A stretch of 64,000 nt of DNA from Sphingomonas glaciei (GCF_023380025.1 NZ_CP097253.1:2575001-2639000); one strand, 5' to 3'; positions 55,862 through 64,000 are shown, numbered from the stretch's first letter. Notes: generated by a model not told the origin, from the sequence alone. Numbers and translations are program-made.

Positions 55862-56130
55862 TAGCTGCCGCCCTTCACCCGATGCGGGCAGCCCGGCCAG
55901 CAGCAGGGCCGGCGCTTGCCCTCGCCGAGGCTTTCCAGCCCCCAGGCGATGCGCTTGGTTCGCGTTTCGACCTTCTTGGGTGAGGTCACCCAGCAGATCC
56001 ACTCGTTACGCGCGAGCGGGGTGACGTCCTCCCACGTCGCCCGGGCCGCAGGCGCGCCCAACAGCGCCGCGGCGAGGTCGTCCGGCAGGTCATGCACCGT
56101 TCCACCGGAGAGGGTCGTCTGGTCGGCCAT
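55861..56130 (-). CDS. YdeI/OmpD-associated family protein
   Basis: The 89-residue protein contains VHDLPDDLAAALLGAPAARA and NEWICWVTSPKKVETRTKRI, the core of the YdeI/OmpD-associated family, and ends with a CCWPGCPHR cluster. The start at 56130 (MADQTTLSGG) was chosen over an upstream in-frame extension to 56268. The molecular role of the family is unclear. Confidence 0.82.
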   Translation of the reverse strand: MADQTTLSGGTVHDLPDDLAAALLGAPAARATWEDVTPLARNEWICWVTSPKKVETRTKRIAWGLESLGEGKRRPCCWPGCPHRVKGGS

Positions 56131-56216
56131 TCCCACAGTTTCACCCCAATCGAAGCGGGCATCAAGGGTGCGCTGGAAAGGACGACGCCCCGGGCTTTGG
56201 ACCCGGTCGGAACCGA

Positions 56217-57101
56217 GTGGCGCGCCGTAACGCTTCAGTTCTGATGCTGTCCCTCCTCGAGCCACCAACCGCCGCGGGCAGCAGCAAGCTTCGCGTACAG
56301 CTGACCTATTGGTGGCGGCACCGCCGGCTGGCGCAATTGCAGAAGCCGATGCTGTTCACCGAATGGGTGCAGCATCGCAAATTGCACGACCGCGACCCCC
56401 GGCTCCCGGCGCTCGCCGACAAGGTCCACGCCAAGACGTTCGTCGCCAAATCGCTGGGCGATCAATGGGTCACCCCGACCTTGTGGGAGGGCACCAGCCT
56501 GCCCGCCGAGCCTGTCTGGGACTTTCCCTATGTGGTCAAGGCGCGGCACGGGTGCGGCCAGTTCCGGGTGGTCCGAACCCGCGATGATCATGCCGAAGCG
56601 GTCGAGCAGTCGCAGCGCTGGATGCGGCAAAGCTATGGCGCGTGGCTCGACGAATGGCTGTACGGCGAGATCGAACGCGGGCTGCTGGTCGAGCCCTACA
56701 TCGGCGAGGAAGCGACGCTTCCCGTCGACTACAAAATCTTCGTGTTCGGCGGCCAGGCGCGCTTCATCCAGGTCCATCTCGGCCGCGGCGAGGACCATCG
56801 CTGGATCGTGTTCGATCCCGACTGGAACCGGGTGTCGCCGCCGACCGACGATCCCGACCCCGCCCGCCCCGAGACCCTCGGCGCGATGCTGGCCGCGGCC
56901 GAGCAGCTCGCCGCCGGCTTCTGCTTTGTCCGGGCCGATTTCTACGAGATCATGGGACAACCGAGGTTCGGGGAACTGACCTTTTATCCGGGCAGCGGTC
57001 TGGAAAAGGTCGAGCCGCCCCGCCTCGACCTGCTGATGGGCCTGCTGTGGAGCGCGGCCTTGCCCCGCTGGTTGGAGCCGATGGGACTGCTCACGGCTTG
57101 A
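56217..57101 (+). CDS. TupA-like ATP-grasp protein
   Basis: The 294-residue protein matches the TupA-like ATP-grasp group: LFTEWVQHRKLHDRDPRLPA, LADKVHAKTFVAKSLGDQWV, PYVVKARHGCGQFRVVRTRD (ATP-grasp Lys) and a late ADFYEIMGQPRFGELTFYPG (metal Glu). The family includes teichuronopeptide synthesis proteins and is often found in polysaccharide loci, but none is present here. GTG 56217 has GGAA upstream; ATG 56244 is a shorter alternative. Confidence 0.8.
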   Translation: MARRNASVLMLSLLEPPTAAGSSKLRVQLTYWWRHRRLAQLQKPMLFTEWVQHRKLHDRDPRLPALADKVHAKTFVAKSLGDQWVTPTLWEGTSLPAEPVWDFPYVVKARHGCGQFRVVRTRDDHAEAVEQSQRWMRQSYGAWLDEWLYGEIERGLLVEPYIGEEATLPVDYKIFVFGGQARFIQVHLGRGEDHRWIVFDPDWNRVSPPTDDPDPARPETLGAMLAAAEQLAAGFCFVRADFYEIMGQPRFGELTFYPGSGLEKVEPPRLDLLMGLLWSAALPRWLEPMGLLTA

Positions 57102-57152
57102 CGCGCCAGGCTGCTCTTTATCGCAAGCCCCCGGTGCCGTAGCACCCTGCCC

Positions 57153-57833
57153 ATGACCTTTCGCGCGACGCTTCGCCGCTGGCACATCTGGCTCGGCTGG
57201 CTGGTCGGGGTGCCGTTCCTGTTCTGGGCGCTGTCCGGCCTGATCATGGTGTGGAAACCGATCGAGGAAGTGCGCGGGACCGACATCCTCGCTCCGCTTC
57301 CCCCGGTCGTGCTGAACGTCCCCGCGGTGCTGCCCTCCGTCGTCGCCGGCCTGCCGCTGGCCAAGGTCAGCCTTGAGCAGCGCGCGGCGGGACCGCGCTG
57401 GGTGATCGAGGTACGTGGCGGTCCGACCCGGCTTGCCGATCCCACTACAGGACGTCTTCTTGCGCCGCTAAGCGCCGCCGATGCCTCAGCCGAGGTGCTC
57501 GCGCGCTGGCGCGGGGAGGCCACGATCACCGCGGTTCACCGCACCAGCGCCAACGACCCGCCGCTCGAACTGCGTCGCCCGGTCGCGAGCTGGCAGGTCG
57601 ACATGAGCGATGGCACCCACCTTTTCGTAGCCGCTGACAGCGGAGCGATTGTCGCCACCCGCACCCGCTGGTGGCGCTTCTACGACATGATGTGGGGCCT
57701 CCACATCATGGACCTGAAGGGGCGTGAGGACACCCACCATCCGACGCTGGTCGCCTTTGCCGCGATCAGCCTGCTGACCGTCCTGCTGGCGCTGGTCCTG
57801 CTGCCGCTTTCAATCAAGCGCCGCCGCTCCTAG
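57153..57833 (+). CDS. PepSY-domain membrane protein
   Basis: The 226-residue protein has an N-terminal helix (WHIWLGWLVGVPFLFWALSG, PepSY-TM signature), a periplasmic PepSY region (ITAVHRTSANDPPLELRRPV, DSGAIVATRTRWWRFYDMM), WGLHIMDLKGREDTHHPT and a C-terminal helix. PepSY-TM proteins are often reductases or assembly factors linked to iron uptake. The gene ends 10 bp before the aldehyde dehydrogenase gene. Confidence 0.85.
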   Translation: MTFRATLRRWHIWLGWLVGVPFLFWALSGLIMVWKPIEEVRGTDILAPLPPVVLNVPAVLPSVVAGLPLAKVSLEQRAAGPRWVIEVRGGPTRLADPTTGRLLAPLSAADASAEVLARWRGEATITAVHRTSANDPPLELRRPVASWQVDMSDGTHLFVAADSGAIVATRTRWWRFYDMMWGLHIMDLKGREDTHHPTLVAFAAISLLTVLLALVLLPLSIKRRRS

Positions 57834-57843
57834 ATCGGGCCGC

Positions 57844-59268
57844 ATGGGATATGAAACCGAGCTGAAGCTCTTCATCGACGGCGCGTGGCGCCAGGGCGAG
57901 GGCGACATGTCGCCCGTGATCAATCCGGCGAGCGGCGACACCATCGCCGAACTGCACCTCGCCAGCACTGCCAACATTGACGAGGCGCTGGCGGCGGCCG
58001 GGCGGGCCTGGCCGGCGTGGCGCGCGCTCGATGTCGAGAAGCGCGGGGCGATTCTCCACAAGGCGGCGAGCCTGCTTCGCGAGCGGGCCGAGAGCATCGG
58101 TCGCCTGCTGACGCAGGAACAGGGCAAGCCGCTGGCCGAAGCGATCGGCGAGGTTACCGGCGCGGCTGGAATGTTCGACTATTTCGCCGAGGAAGCCAAG
58201 CGCAGCGGCGGGCGCGTGCTGGTCCGTCCCACCGGGCAGCGCTCGATCGTCATTCCGCAGCCGGTCGGCCCAACCGCGACCTTCACGCCGTGGAATTTCC
58301 CCATCTACCTGCTTGCGAAGAAGGTCGCGGCAGCGCTGGCGGCGGGATGCACCGTCATTTCCAAGCCGCCGGAGGAAACGCCCGGCTGCACCGGCGCGCT
58401 GGCCAGGGCGCTCGATGATGCCGGCATCCCCAAGGGCGTATTCCAGCTGGTGCACGGTGTTCCCGACGCGGTGTCGCGCCAGCTGATCGGAAGCCCGATC
58501 ATCCGCAAGATCAGCTTCACCGGTTCGACTGCGGTCGGCAAGCATCTGATGAAGCTCGCCGCCGACGGCATGAAGCGCATCACCATGGAGCTGGGCGGTC
58601 ACGCGCCGGTGCTGGTGTTCGACGATTGCGACCTCGACAAGACGCTCGACATGCTGGTCCCCCAGAAGTTCAGGAATGCCGGGCAGGTCTGCGTGTCGCC
58701 GACCCGCTTCTTCGTCCAGGAAGGGATCTACGACGCCTTCGCCAAGGGGTTCGCCGAGCGCACCCGCGGGATCACGGTGGGCAACGGTCTCGACGCCGAC
58801 ACGCGGATGGGTCCGCTCGCCAATGGGCGGCGGCTCCCAGCGATCACCGAACTGGTCGATGACGCCAAGGCCAAGGGTGCCCGCGTCCTGGCCGGAGGCG
58901 AACCGGGCAAGGGCGGCTTCTTCTTCCAGCCGACGGTGCTGGCCGACGTCCCCGACGACGCGCAGGCGATGAACGTCGAGCCGTTCGGTCCGGTCGCGCT
59001 GATGCGTCCCTTCGCCAGCGAAGACGAAGCGCTGCAGCAGGCCAATCGCCTGCCTTATGGCCTCGCCGCCTTTGTCTTCACCGAGAATGGCCGCCGCGCC
59101 AATCGCATCGGCGACGCGATTGAGAGCGGGATGGTGGGCATCAACACCTTCGCCATCTCGGTCGCGGACGCGCCATTCGGCGGGATCAAGGAAAGCGGCT
59201 TCGGCAGCGAAGGCGGGGCGGAAGGTCTCGCCAGCTACCAGGTGACCAAGGCCATCCACCAGGCTTGA
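57844..59268 (+). CDS. gabD: succinate-semialdehyde dehydrogenase-like aldehyde dehydrogenase
   Basis: The 474-residue ALDH oxidises an aldehyde with NAD(P). PWNFPIYLLAKKVAAALAAG is the cofactor helix, FTGSTAVGKHLMKLAA follows, TMELGGHAPVLVFDDCDLDK contains the general base Glu, and NAGQVCVSPTRFFVQEGIYD the catalytic Cys. Similarity is highest to the succinate-semialdehyde and alpha-ketoglutarate-semialdehyde group; the exact aldehyde cannot be read from sequence. A 9-bp hairpin follows the stop. Confidence 0.85.
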   Translation: MGYETELKLFIDGAWRQGEGDMSPVINPASGDTIAELHLASTANIDEALAAAGRAWPAWRALDVEKRGAILHKAASLLRERAESIGRLLTQEQGKPLAEAIGEVTGAAGMFDYFAEEAKRSGGRVLVRPTGQRSIVIPQPVGPTATFTPWNFPIYLLAKKVAAALAAGCTVISKPPEETPGCTGALARALDDAGIPKGVFQLVHGVPDAVSRQLIGSPIIRKISFTGSTAVGKHLMKLAADGMKRITMELGGHAPVLVFDDCDLDKTLDMLVPQKFRNAGQVCVSPTRFFVQEGIYDAFAKGFAERTRGITVGNGLDADTRMGPLANGRRLPAITELVDDAKAKGARVLAGGEPGKGGFFFQPTVLADVPDDAQAMNVEPFGPVALMRPFASEDEALQQANRLPYGLAAFVFTENGRRANRIGDAIESGMVGINTFAISVADAPFGGIKESGFGSEGGAEGLASYQVTKAIHQA

Positions 59269-59276
59269 CCCCCGGT

Positions 59277-59301
59277 GCGGGCGGCTCCACATGCCGCCCG
59301 C
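59277..59301 (+). terminator. hairpin after the aldehyde dehydrogenase gene
   Basis: A perfect 9-bp stem (GCGGGCGGC, loop TCCACAT, GCCGCCCGC) begins 8 bp after the stop. No U run; it may reduce read-through into the ATP-grasp/LLM pair. Confidence 0.55.
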
Positions 59302-59341
59302 CCACGTGCTCGGGCGAACGCACTCCCCCAAGAGGAAGCGA

Positions 59342-60253
59342 ATGCCCGAGATTGCCCTGTTGTACGAACATCCCTTGTGGTTCGAGCCGCTCTTCGCCGC
59401 GCTCGATCGCGGCGGCGTCGATTATGTGAAACTCGCTGTCGGCGACCACCGTTTCGATCCCGCCGCCTCGCCGCCGCCCGCGCCGGTCATCTTCAATCGC
59501 GTCGCCATGTCGAGCTTCCTGCGCGAGCCTGAGCATCCGCTCTTCTACACCGCCGCGCTGCTCGACCATTGGCGCGGGCAGGGGGCCACGGTCCTAAATG
59601 GACCCGAGGTGATGGCAATCGACAGCAGCAAGGCGCGGCAGTTGTCGCTGCTCGGCCGGCTGGGCCTCGCCACCCCTCGCACCCGCGTCGTCCACCGCGC
59701 CGCCGATCTTGCCAAGGCAGCCGAGGAGATCGGCTATCCTTTGCTGGTCAAAGCCGATGTCGGTGGCTCGGGGGCCGGGATCATGCGCTTCGACAGCGCG
59801 GGGGAACTGGCCGCGGTGGTCGCCGCCGGCGATGCGCCGCGCTCGGTCGACCAGGTGCTGCTGGTGCAGGAAGCGGTGCCGGCCCGGGACGGGGTGATCT
59901 GGCGGCTGGAAACTCTGGGCGGACGCTTCCTGTACGCGATCGAGGTAGCCGGAGCGGGCCAGTTCGACCTGTGCCCGGCCGATGCCTGCCGCGACGAGCG
60001 CGGGGCTATCCTGATGCGCGCCTTCGACCCGCCAGCCGAGATCGTCGCTGCGGCCGAGCGGGTGGCGGCGGCGATGGGGATGAACGTCGGCGGGGTCGAA
60101 GTGATGGTCGACGAACGCGATGGGACGGCGAAATTCTACGACATTAATGCCCTGTCGAATTTCGTCGCCAAGCCCACCGAAGTGCTCGGTTACGATCCGC
60201 ACGACAATCTGGTGGAATGGCTCAAAGGCAGGATCGCGGAGGCACGAGCATGA
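59342..60253 (+). CDS. RimK-like ATP-grasp ligase
   Basis: The 303-residue protein has an N-terminal pre-ATP-grasp domain (ALLYEHPLWFEPLFAALDRG) and an ATP-grasp domain: SKARQLSLLGRLGLATPRTR, YPLLVKADVGGSGAGIMRFD (ATP-binding Lys and Gly loop) and the Mg-binding KFYDINALSNFVAKPTEVLG. It would ligate an amine to a carboxylate. ATG 59342 follows AGAGGAAG. The stop overlaps the LLM gene (ATGA), so the two proteins probably act together. Confidence 0.85.
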   Translation: MPEIALLYEHPLWFEPLFAALDRGGVDYVKLAVGDHRFDPAASPPPAPVIFNRVAMSSFLREPEHPLFYTAALLDHWRGQGATVLNGPEVMAIDSSKARQLSLLGRLGLATPRTRVVHRAADLAKAAEEIGYPLLVKADVGGSGAGIMRFDSAGELAAVVAAGDAPRSVDQVLLVQEAVPARDGVIWRLETLGGRFLYAIEVAGAGQFDLCPADACRDERGAILMRAFDPPAEIVAAAERVAAAMGMNVGGVEVMVDERDGTAKFYDINALSNFVAKPTEVLGYDPHDNLVEWLKGRIAEARA

Positions 60254-61284
60254 GGTTCGGTTACTGGATGCCGGTGTTCGGCGGTTGGCTCCGCAACGAT
60301 CCCGACGAGGGCCCCTCGGCCAGTTGGGAAGCGGTGCGCGACCTGACCTTGCGCTCGGAGGAAGCCGGCTGGGACCTGTCCTTGATCGCCGAGCTGTTCC
60401 TCAACGACATCAAGGGCATCGAGCAGCCCGCGCTCGACGCGTGGAGCACTGCCGCCGCGCTTGCCGCGATCACCTCGAGCATCGAGCTGATGGTCGCCGT
60501 CCGCCCCAACTTCCACCATCCGGCGCTGCTCGCCAAGCAGGCCGCCAACATCGACCGGATCAGCGGCGGGCGGCTGGCGCTTAACGTCGTGTCGAGCTGG
60601 TGGAAGGAGGAAGCCGAGCAATATGGCCTCGCCTTCGACCAGCATGACGACCGCTACGCCCGCACTGCCGAATGGCTGACGGTGGTCGATGGCCTGTGGC
60701 GCGAGGAGCGGTTCAGCTACGACGGCGATCGCTATCAGCTCAAGCAGGCGATCGTTTCCCCCAAGCCCGTCCGCCGTCCGGTCGTCTACGCCGGCGGCGA
60801 AAGCGATGCGGCCAAGACCCTGATCGCGCGCCAGTGCGACGCCTATGTCATGCACGGCGATCCGGTCGAGGCGATCGCGCCCAAGATCGCCGACATGCGC
60901 AACCGTCGCGAGCAGGCGGGCGGAGCGCCGATGCCGTTTGGAATGGCCGCCTACGTCATCGTCCGCGACAGCGAGGCCGAAGCGCAGCGCGAGCTCGAGC
61001 GGATCACCGCCATGCCGGCTACCCCGCCGCCTGGTTTCGCCAACTTCGACCAATGGTTGTCCGGCACCGAGCTCGAGCGGACGCTCAAGCTGCAGGAGTA
61101 TAGCGTGTCGAACCGAGGGCTCCGTCCAAACCTGGTCGGAACGCCCGAGCAGGTCGCCAATCGCATCCGCAGTTACGAGGCGATCGGGCTCGATCTCCTG
61201 CTGCTCCAGATGAGCCCGCAGGCAGAGGAAATGGACCGGTTTGCGGGCACCGTGATGGCGCCGATGCGGGCCGGCAAATTGTAG
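60250..61284 (+). CDS. LLM-class flavin-dependent oxidoreductase (SsuD-like)
   Basis: The 344-residue TIM-barrel luciferase-like monooxygenase starts RFGYWMPVFGGWL. It shows AALAAITSSIELMVAVRPNF, AKQAANIDRISGGRLALNVV, SSWWKEEAEQYGLAFDQHDD and PVVYAGGESDAAKTLIARQC, closest in pattern to alkanesulfonate monooxygenase SsuD. No ssu transporter or sulfonate gene is nearby; the overlapping partner is the ATP-grasp protein. The substrate is unknown. Confidence 0.88.
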   Translation: MRFGYWMPVFGGWLRNDPDEGPSASWEAVRDLTLRSEEAGWDLSLIAELFLNDIKGIEQPALDAWSTAAALAAITSSIELMVAVRPNFHHPALLAKQAANIDRISGGRLALNVVSSWWKEEAEQYGLAFDQHDDRYARTAEWLTVVDGLWREERFSYDGDRYQLKQAIVSPKPVRRPVVYAGGESDAAKTLIARQCDAYVMHGDPVEAIAPKIADMRNRREQAGGAPMPFGMAAYVIVRDSEAEAQRELERITAMPATPPPGFANFDQWLSGTELERTLKLQEYSVSNRGLRPNLVGTPEQVANRIRSYEAIGLDLLLLQMSPQAEEMDRFAGTVMAPMRAGKL

Positions 61285-61406
61285 CCGTGACCCGAACCGG
61301 TACAGTCTTTGGGCTTAACCAATTTCGCTAAGGAGCGGGGTCTTTGCAGGGGCGTTGGTGAGGCGCATAAACATTCTCGTAACCATTCTGACTCCGCAGG
61401 CCCCAC

Positions 61407-62183
61407 TTGAGCGCTCCGTTCCGTTTTCCGAAATTCTTCGTCACTTCGCCGGCGCCTTGTCCGTATCTTCCGGGCAAGATCGAACGGAAGGTGTTCACCG
61501 AATTGTCGGGCCACCACGCCGGTGAGCTGAACGAGGCGCTCGGCCGCATCGGCTTCCGCCGCTCGCAATCGGTGGCCTACCGGCCGAGCTGCATCGATTG
61601 CCAGGCCTGCGTCTCGGTCCGCGTGGCGGCGAACGAATTCACTCCGACCGCAACCCAGCGCAAGCTGATGCGGCGGCATGCCGACCTCGAGGTCAGTGCG
61701 TGCAAGCCCTGGACCACCGAGGAGCAATTCGAACTCCTTCGTCGCTACCTGGCCGTCCGCCACCCCGGCGGAGGCATGGCCGAGATGGACGACAACGACT
61801 TCGCCGACATGGTCGAGCAGACCCCGGTCCGCACCTATGTCGTCGAATATCGCGAGCCGTCGGTAGACGGCCGCCCCGGCCGCCTGGTCGGCGCCTGCCT
61901 CAGCGATCAGCAGAGCGACGGTCTCAGCATGATCTACAGTTTCTTCGATCCCAACCTGACGGATCGCAAGGGGCTGGGGACCTTCATCATCCTCGATCAC
62001 ATCCAGCGCGCATCCCGCGCGGGCCTGCCCTACGTCTATCTCGGCTATTGGGTCGAGGGATCCGAGCGGATGGCCTACAAGGCCAAATTCCGCCCGATGG
62101 AGCGGCTCGGCCGCGACGGCTGGAAGAGGTTCGAGCCGCAAATATTAACCCCTGTTGCTGCAGTAGGTGGCACCGCTGCATGA
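61407..62183 (+). CDS. bpt: aspartate/glutamate leucyltransferase Bpt
   Basis: The 258-residue enzyme transfers Leu from Leu-tRNA to N-terminal Asp or Glu, creating N-degrons for ClpS-ClpAP. The ATE1-like N-terminal [18 protein letters not shown], the Cys motif [15 protein letters not shown], and [40 protein letters not shown] are all present. The start is TTG 61407, since [14 protein letters not shown] is the family N-terminus and no ATG fits. Confidence 0.93.
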   Translation: MSAPFRFPKFFVTSPAPCPYLPGKIERKVFTELSGHHAGELNEALGRIGFRRSQSVAYRPSCIDCQACVSVRVAANEFTPTATQRKLMRRHADLEVSACKPWTTEEQFELLRRYLAVRHPGGGMAEMDDNDFADMVEQTPVRTYVVEYREPSVDGRPGRLVGACLSDQQSDGLSMIYSFFDPNLTDRKGLGTFIILDHIQRASRAGLPYVYLGYWVEGSERMAYKAKFRPMERLGRDGWKRFEPQILTPVAAVGGTAA

Positions 62184-62255
62184 TCCGTTGCGTCTGCACC
62201 ACTGGTAAGATGCTCCAAAATGACGCAAACAGGGAAAGAATCTGGGGGAAGTGGA

Positions 62256-62780
62256 ATGCGTAACTGGCTTTTAACGGCGGCGGTTTGCCTGCTGGGCATG
62301 GCAAGTCCGGCCAGCGCGGCGCTGACGCAGCTGACGATCTCCGGTACCGCAACGGGGACGCAGACGATCATCAAGTGCCCACCGGGCGCACCGACGAGCT
62401 GCTTCACTTCCTATCCGAGCGGCAACCTCACGCAGTCCTATGCCGCAAACTTCAGCCAGACGATCCTGCCGATCGACCTGAAGGAAGGCGACAACTCCTT
62501 CACCTACGGTTCGGTAGGGACAATTGGCTATTATTCGGGGATCATCAATTTCTCGGGCGGCGTGCTGACCGGTCGCAACCTGTTCTACTCGTACGAGGAT
62601 CCCGGCGTTCGTACGATCACGCTCAACAGCAGCTACATCAATGCCTCGGCGCGGTCATTCTCGGTGGCAGCGGTCACCGCCGTGCCGGAGCCGGGCACCT
62701 GGGCGCTGATGCTGGTCGGTTTCCTGGCGGTGGGCTCGGCGCTTCGCCGGAAGCCCAGGCGGACATTGCTGCCCGCCTGA
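62256..62780 (+). CDS. exported PEPxxWA-CTERM protein
   Basis: The 174-residue protein has a Sec signal (NWLLTAAVCLLGMASPASA) and a beta-rich Ser/Thr/Gly-rich mature region. The tripartite C-terminal sorting signal is VPEPGTWALMLVGFLAVGSA followed by LRRKPRR. This is the PEPxxWA form known from sphingomonads, expected to be processed by an exosortase-type system. ATG 62256 has GGGGGAAG upstream. No exosortase gene is in the window. Confidence 0.88.
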   Translation: MRNWLLTAAVCLLGMASPASAALTQLTISGTATGTQTIIKCPPGAPTSCFTSYPSGNLTQSYAANFSQTILPIDLKEGDNSFTYGSVGTIGYYSGIINFSGGVLTGRNLFYSYEDPGVRTITLNSSYINASARSFSVAAVTAVPEPGTWALMLVGFLAVGSALRRKPRRTLLPA

Positions 62781-62790
62781 CACTCAGCCT

Positions 62791-63504
62791 TCAGGCGACC
62801 GCCGCCTCGGGCAGGTCGATGTCGACTTCGCCCGCATCGCGCAGGACATAGCCGCGGCCCCATACCGTCTCGATATAATTGTCGCCGCCGCAGGCGAGGC
62901 TGAGCTTCTTGCGCAGCTTGCAGATGAAGACGTCGATGATCTTGAGTTCGGGCTCGTCCATCCCGCCATACAGGTGGTTGAGGAACATTTCCTTGGTCAG
63001 CGTGGTGCCCTTGCGGAGCGAGAGCAGCTCCAGCATCGCATATTCCTTGCCGGTCAGATGCACGCGGGCGCCATCGACCTCGACCGTCTTGGCGTCGAGG
63101 TTGACCGCCAGCTTGCCGGTCCGGATGACGCTCTGGCTATGGCCTTTGGAGCGGCGGACGATGGCGTGAATGCGGGCAACCAGTTCGTCGCGGTGGAACG
63201 GCTTGGTCACATAGTCGTCGGCGCCGAACCCGAGCGCACGGACCTTGCTGTCCATCTCGCCGATGCCCGACAGGATCAGCACCGGGGTCGCGACCTTGGC
63301 GGTCCGGAGCTTCTTCAGCACGTCATAGCCGTGCATGTCGGGCAGGTTCAGGTCGAGGAGGATGATGTCGTAATCATAGAGTTTGCCGAGATCGAGGCCT
63401 TCTTCCCCAAGGTCGGTGGTGTAGACGTTAAACCCCTCGGTCCCGAGCATGAGCTCAATGGACTTGGCGGTGGTCGGTTCATCCTCGATCAGCAGAACGC
63501 GCAT
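62791..63504 (-). CDS. ctrA: cell cycle master response regulator CtrA
   Basis: The 237-residue OmpR-type regulator has a receiver with the phospho-Asp in [17 protein letters not shown] and Lys in [11 protein letters not shown], and a winged-helix domain with [20 protein letters not shown] and [20 protein letters not shown]. This is the CtrA signature. It ends in AAVA, compatible with the Ala-Ala C-terminal ClpXP signal of Caulobacter CtrA. Upstream are TTAA elements and a GANTC site. Confidence 0.96.
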   Translation of the reverse strand: MRVLLIEDEPTTAKSIELMLGTEGFNVYTTDLGEEGLDLGKLYDYDIILLDLNLPDMHGYDVLKKLRTAKVATPVLILSGIGEMDSKVRALGFGADDYVTKPFHRDELVARIHAIVRRSKGHSQSVIRTGKLAVNLDAKTVEVDGARVHLTGKEYAMLELLSLRKGTTLTKEMFLNHLYGGMDEPELKIIDVFICKLRKKLSLACGGDNYIETVWGRGYVLRDAGEVDIDLPEAAVA

Positions 63505-63547
63505 TATGTCTATCCCCCGTTCGAGAGCCAGCGAAGCCTAACGCGGC

Positions 63548-63633
63548 TTAACGGCCCTGAAGGTCAAGTTAACCATTCGCGGTGTCGCCTGAAAAGGTTA
63601 ACATGACCTAAACGAAGGGATTGCATCGGAATC
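63548..63633 (-). promoter_or_regulatory. ctrA control region: CtrA-box-like TTAA sites and a GANTC site
   Basis: TTAA cores occur at 63548-63551, 63569-63572 (as TTAACC) and 63598-63601. On the minus strand the last reads TTTA, 7 nt, TTAACC, close to the CtrA consensus TTAA-N7-TTAA. On the plus strand the middle one reads TGAA-N7-TTAACC. A CcrM site GAATC lies at 63629-63633 and a DnaA-box-like TTTTCCACA at 63652-63660. Autoregulation is likely. Confidence 0.55.
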
Positions 63634-63660
63634 GTTGCGCGGTTGCATCAGTTTTCCACA

Positions 63661-63860
63661 GGCCCACTGGTCCGCCGAAGATGAACAAGGTCACAAAGGT
63701 CACTGGTGGCGGGGGTTCGATCTGCGCGACGAAAGCTGCCGGCGCGGGGGAGAAAATCGAAAACGGGCAGGCGGGCAATTGCATCGACAAGGATAGACCA
63801 GCCGAAATCCTATTTTGCAAGGAGGGTGCGGCGAGGCGCGGAAACCTCTAGGGCTGGCCC
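63661..63860. other. intergenic region between ctrA and the pseudouridine synthase gene
   Basis: I see no supported gene here. Short open frames exist on both strands but lack an SD and normal composition. A direct repeat AAGGTCAC occurs twice in tandem near 63689. GCAAGGAGG near 63818 precedes no suitable start. Confidence 0.35.
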
Positions 63861-64000
63861 ATGCAGCAGCTTCTTTCCTCCTACATCCTGTTCATCGACG
63901 GCGAGGCGTTCGTGCTCGACAAGCCGGCCGGCCTGCCCGTCGACACGCCCAAGCGCGGCGGGGAGAGCATCGAGCGGCGGCTCGACGAGCTGCGGTTCGG
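63861..64000 (+). CDS. RluA-family pseudouridine synthase, N-terminus (partial)
   Basis: The frame opens at ATG 63861 and runs off the window after 46 codons. FVLDKPAGLPVDTPKRGGES matches the start of the RluA catalytic domain (the DKPAGxPV motif); the catalytic HRLD would lie beyond the end. It isomerises uridine in rRNA or tRNA; which subfamily cannot be told. Confidence 0.82.
   Translation, partial: MQQLLSSYILFIDGEAFVLDKPAGLPVDTPKRGGESIERRLDELRF

Noticed and set aside
56217..56243. EcfG promoter at GGAAC near 56211
   Set aside because: No GTT at 16-17 nt; the downstream bases read CGCTT.
63621..63851. Short frames on both strands between ctrA and the pseudouridine synthase
   Set aside because: No SD, atypical composition and no recognisable motif.

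Overview
The window is chromosomal DNA from an alphaproteobacterium of the order Sphingomonadales (Sphingomonas/Sphingomicrobium-like). The grounds are high GC, a CtrA master regulator, a complete PhyR-NepR-EcfG general stress response locus with a PhyP-type kinase-like gene, an exported protein with a PEPxxWA C-terminal sorting signal, Tat and SPOR genes in the usual alphaproteobacterial order, and frequent GTG and TTG starts. I see no phage, insertion sequence, integrase, CRISPR array, rRNA or tRNA. Most of the window is ordinary core genome.

Layout. 1-1.2 kb: the end of a dGTPase-like gene, DoxX and a small NAD(P)-binding protein. 1.3-12 kb: RNase E (minus), divergent from a peptidoglycan amidase, PBP1A, release factor 2, a lipoprotein methyltransferase whose start lies in a REP-like hairpin, CsaA and SppA. 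12-14.5 kb: ribosomal protein S1 and IHF beta. 14.5-18.4 kb: an exported M24 peptidase divergent from an exported S9 peptidase. 18.4-27.5 kb, mostly minus: single-domain response regulator and HWE kinase, thymidylate synthase, a RadC-like JAB protein, an acetyltransferase, ParE, a DsbA-like protein and an M48 protease. 27.6-34.7 kb: one long plus-strand run argS, SPOR, SPOR, nagZ, scpA, scpB, tatA, tatB, tatC.

34.7-39.1 kb is the most interesting part, the general stress response core. nepR and a PhyP-like gene (minus) are divergent from phyR, a 46-residue membrane protein and ecfG (plus). Matches to the EcfG promoter (GGAAC, 16-17 nt, CGTT) lie in front of nepR and in front of the small protein and ecfG. 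A perfect match also drives what looks like an undescribed small RNA between tatC and the PhyP gene. It folds into hairpins with C7, C9 and CUCCUC loops, and the single non-Watson-Crick pair in each of its two main stems is G-U only in the minus-strand RNA. By position and architecture it resembles the Caulobacter sRNA GsrN. A second NepR-like mini-gene, with a near-match EcfG promoter almost at its start codon, faces ecfG from downstream.

39-47 kb: glnE, a single-Cys Bcp, MgtC, an isolated sdhB, a thioesterase, ZapE, a VOC protein with a candidate EcfG promoter, a decayed M20 peptidase pseudogene and a secreted RcnB-like protein. 47-56 kb is a TCA-cycle block: mdh, two paralogous secreted proteins, sucD, sucA, sucB, lpd. 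sucC is absent. 56-64 kb: a YdeI-like protein, a TupA-like ATP-grasp protein, a PepSY membrane protein, succinate-semialdehyde dehydrogenase, an overlapping RimK-like ATP-grasp and LLM flavin oxidoreductase pair, the N-degron transferase Bpt, the PEPxxWA protein, ctrA with its control region and the start of an RluA-type pseudouridine synthase.

All calls come from reading the sequence and recalling family motifs. No search or folding program was run.
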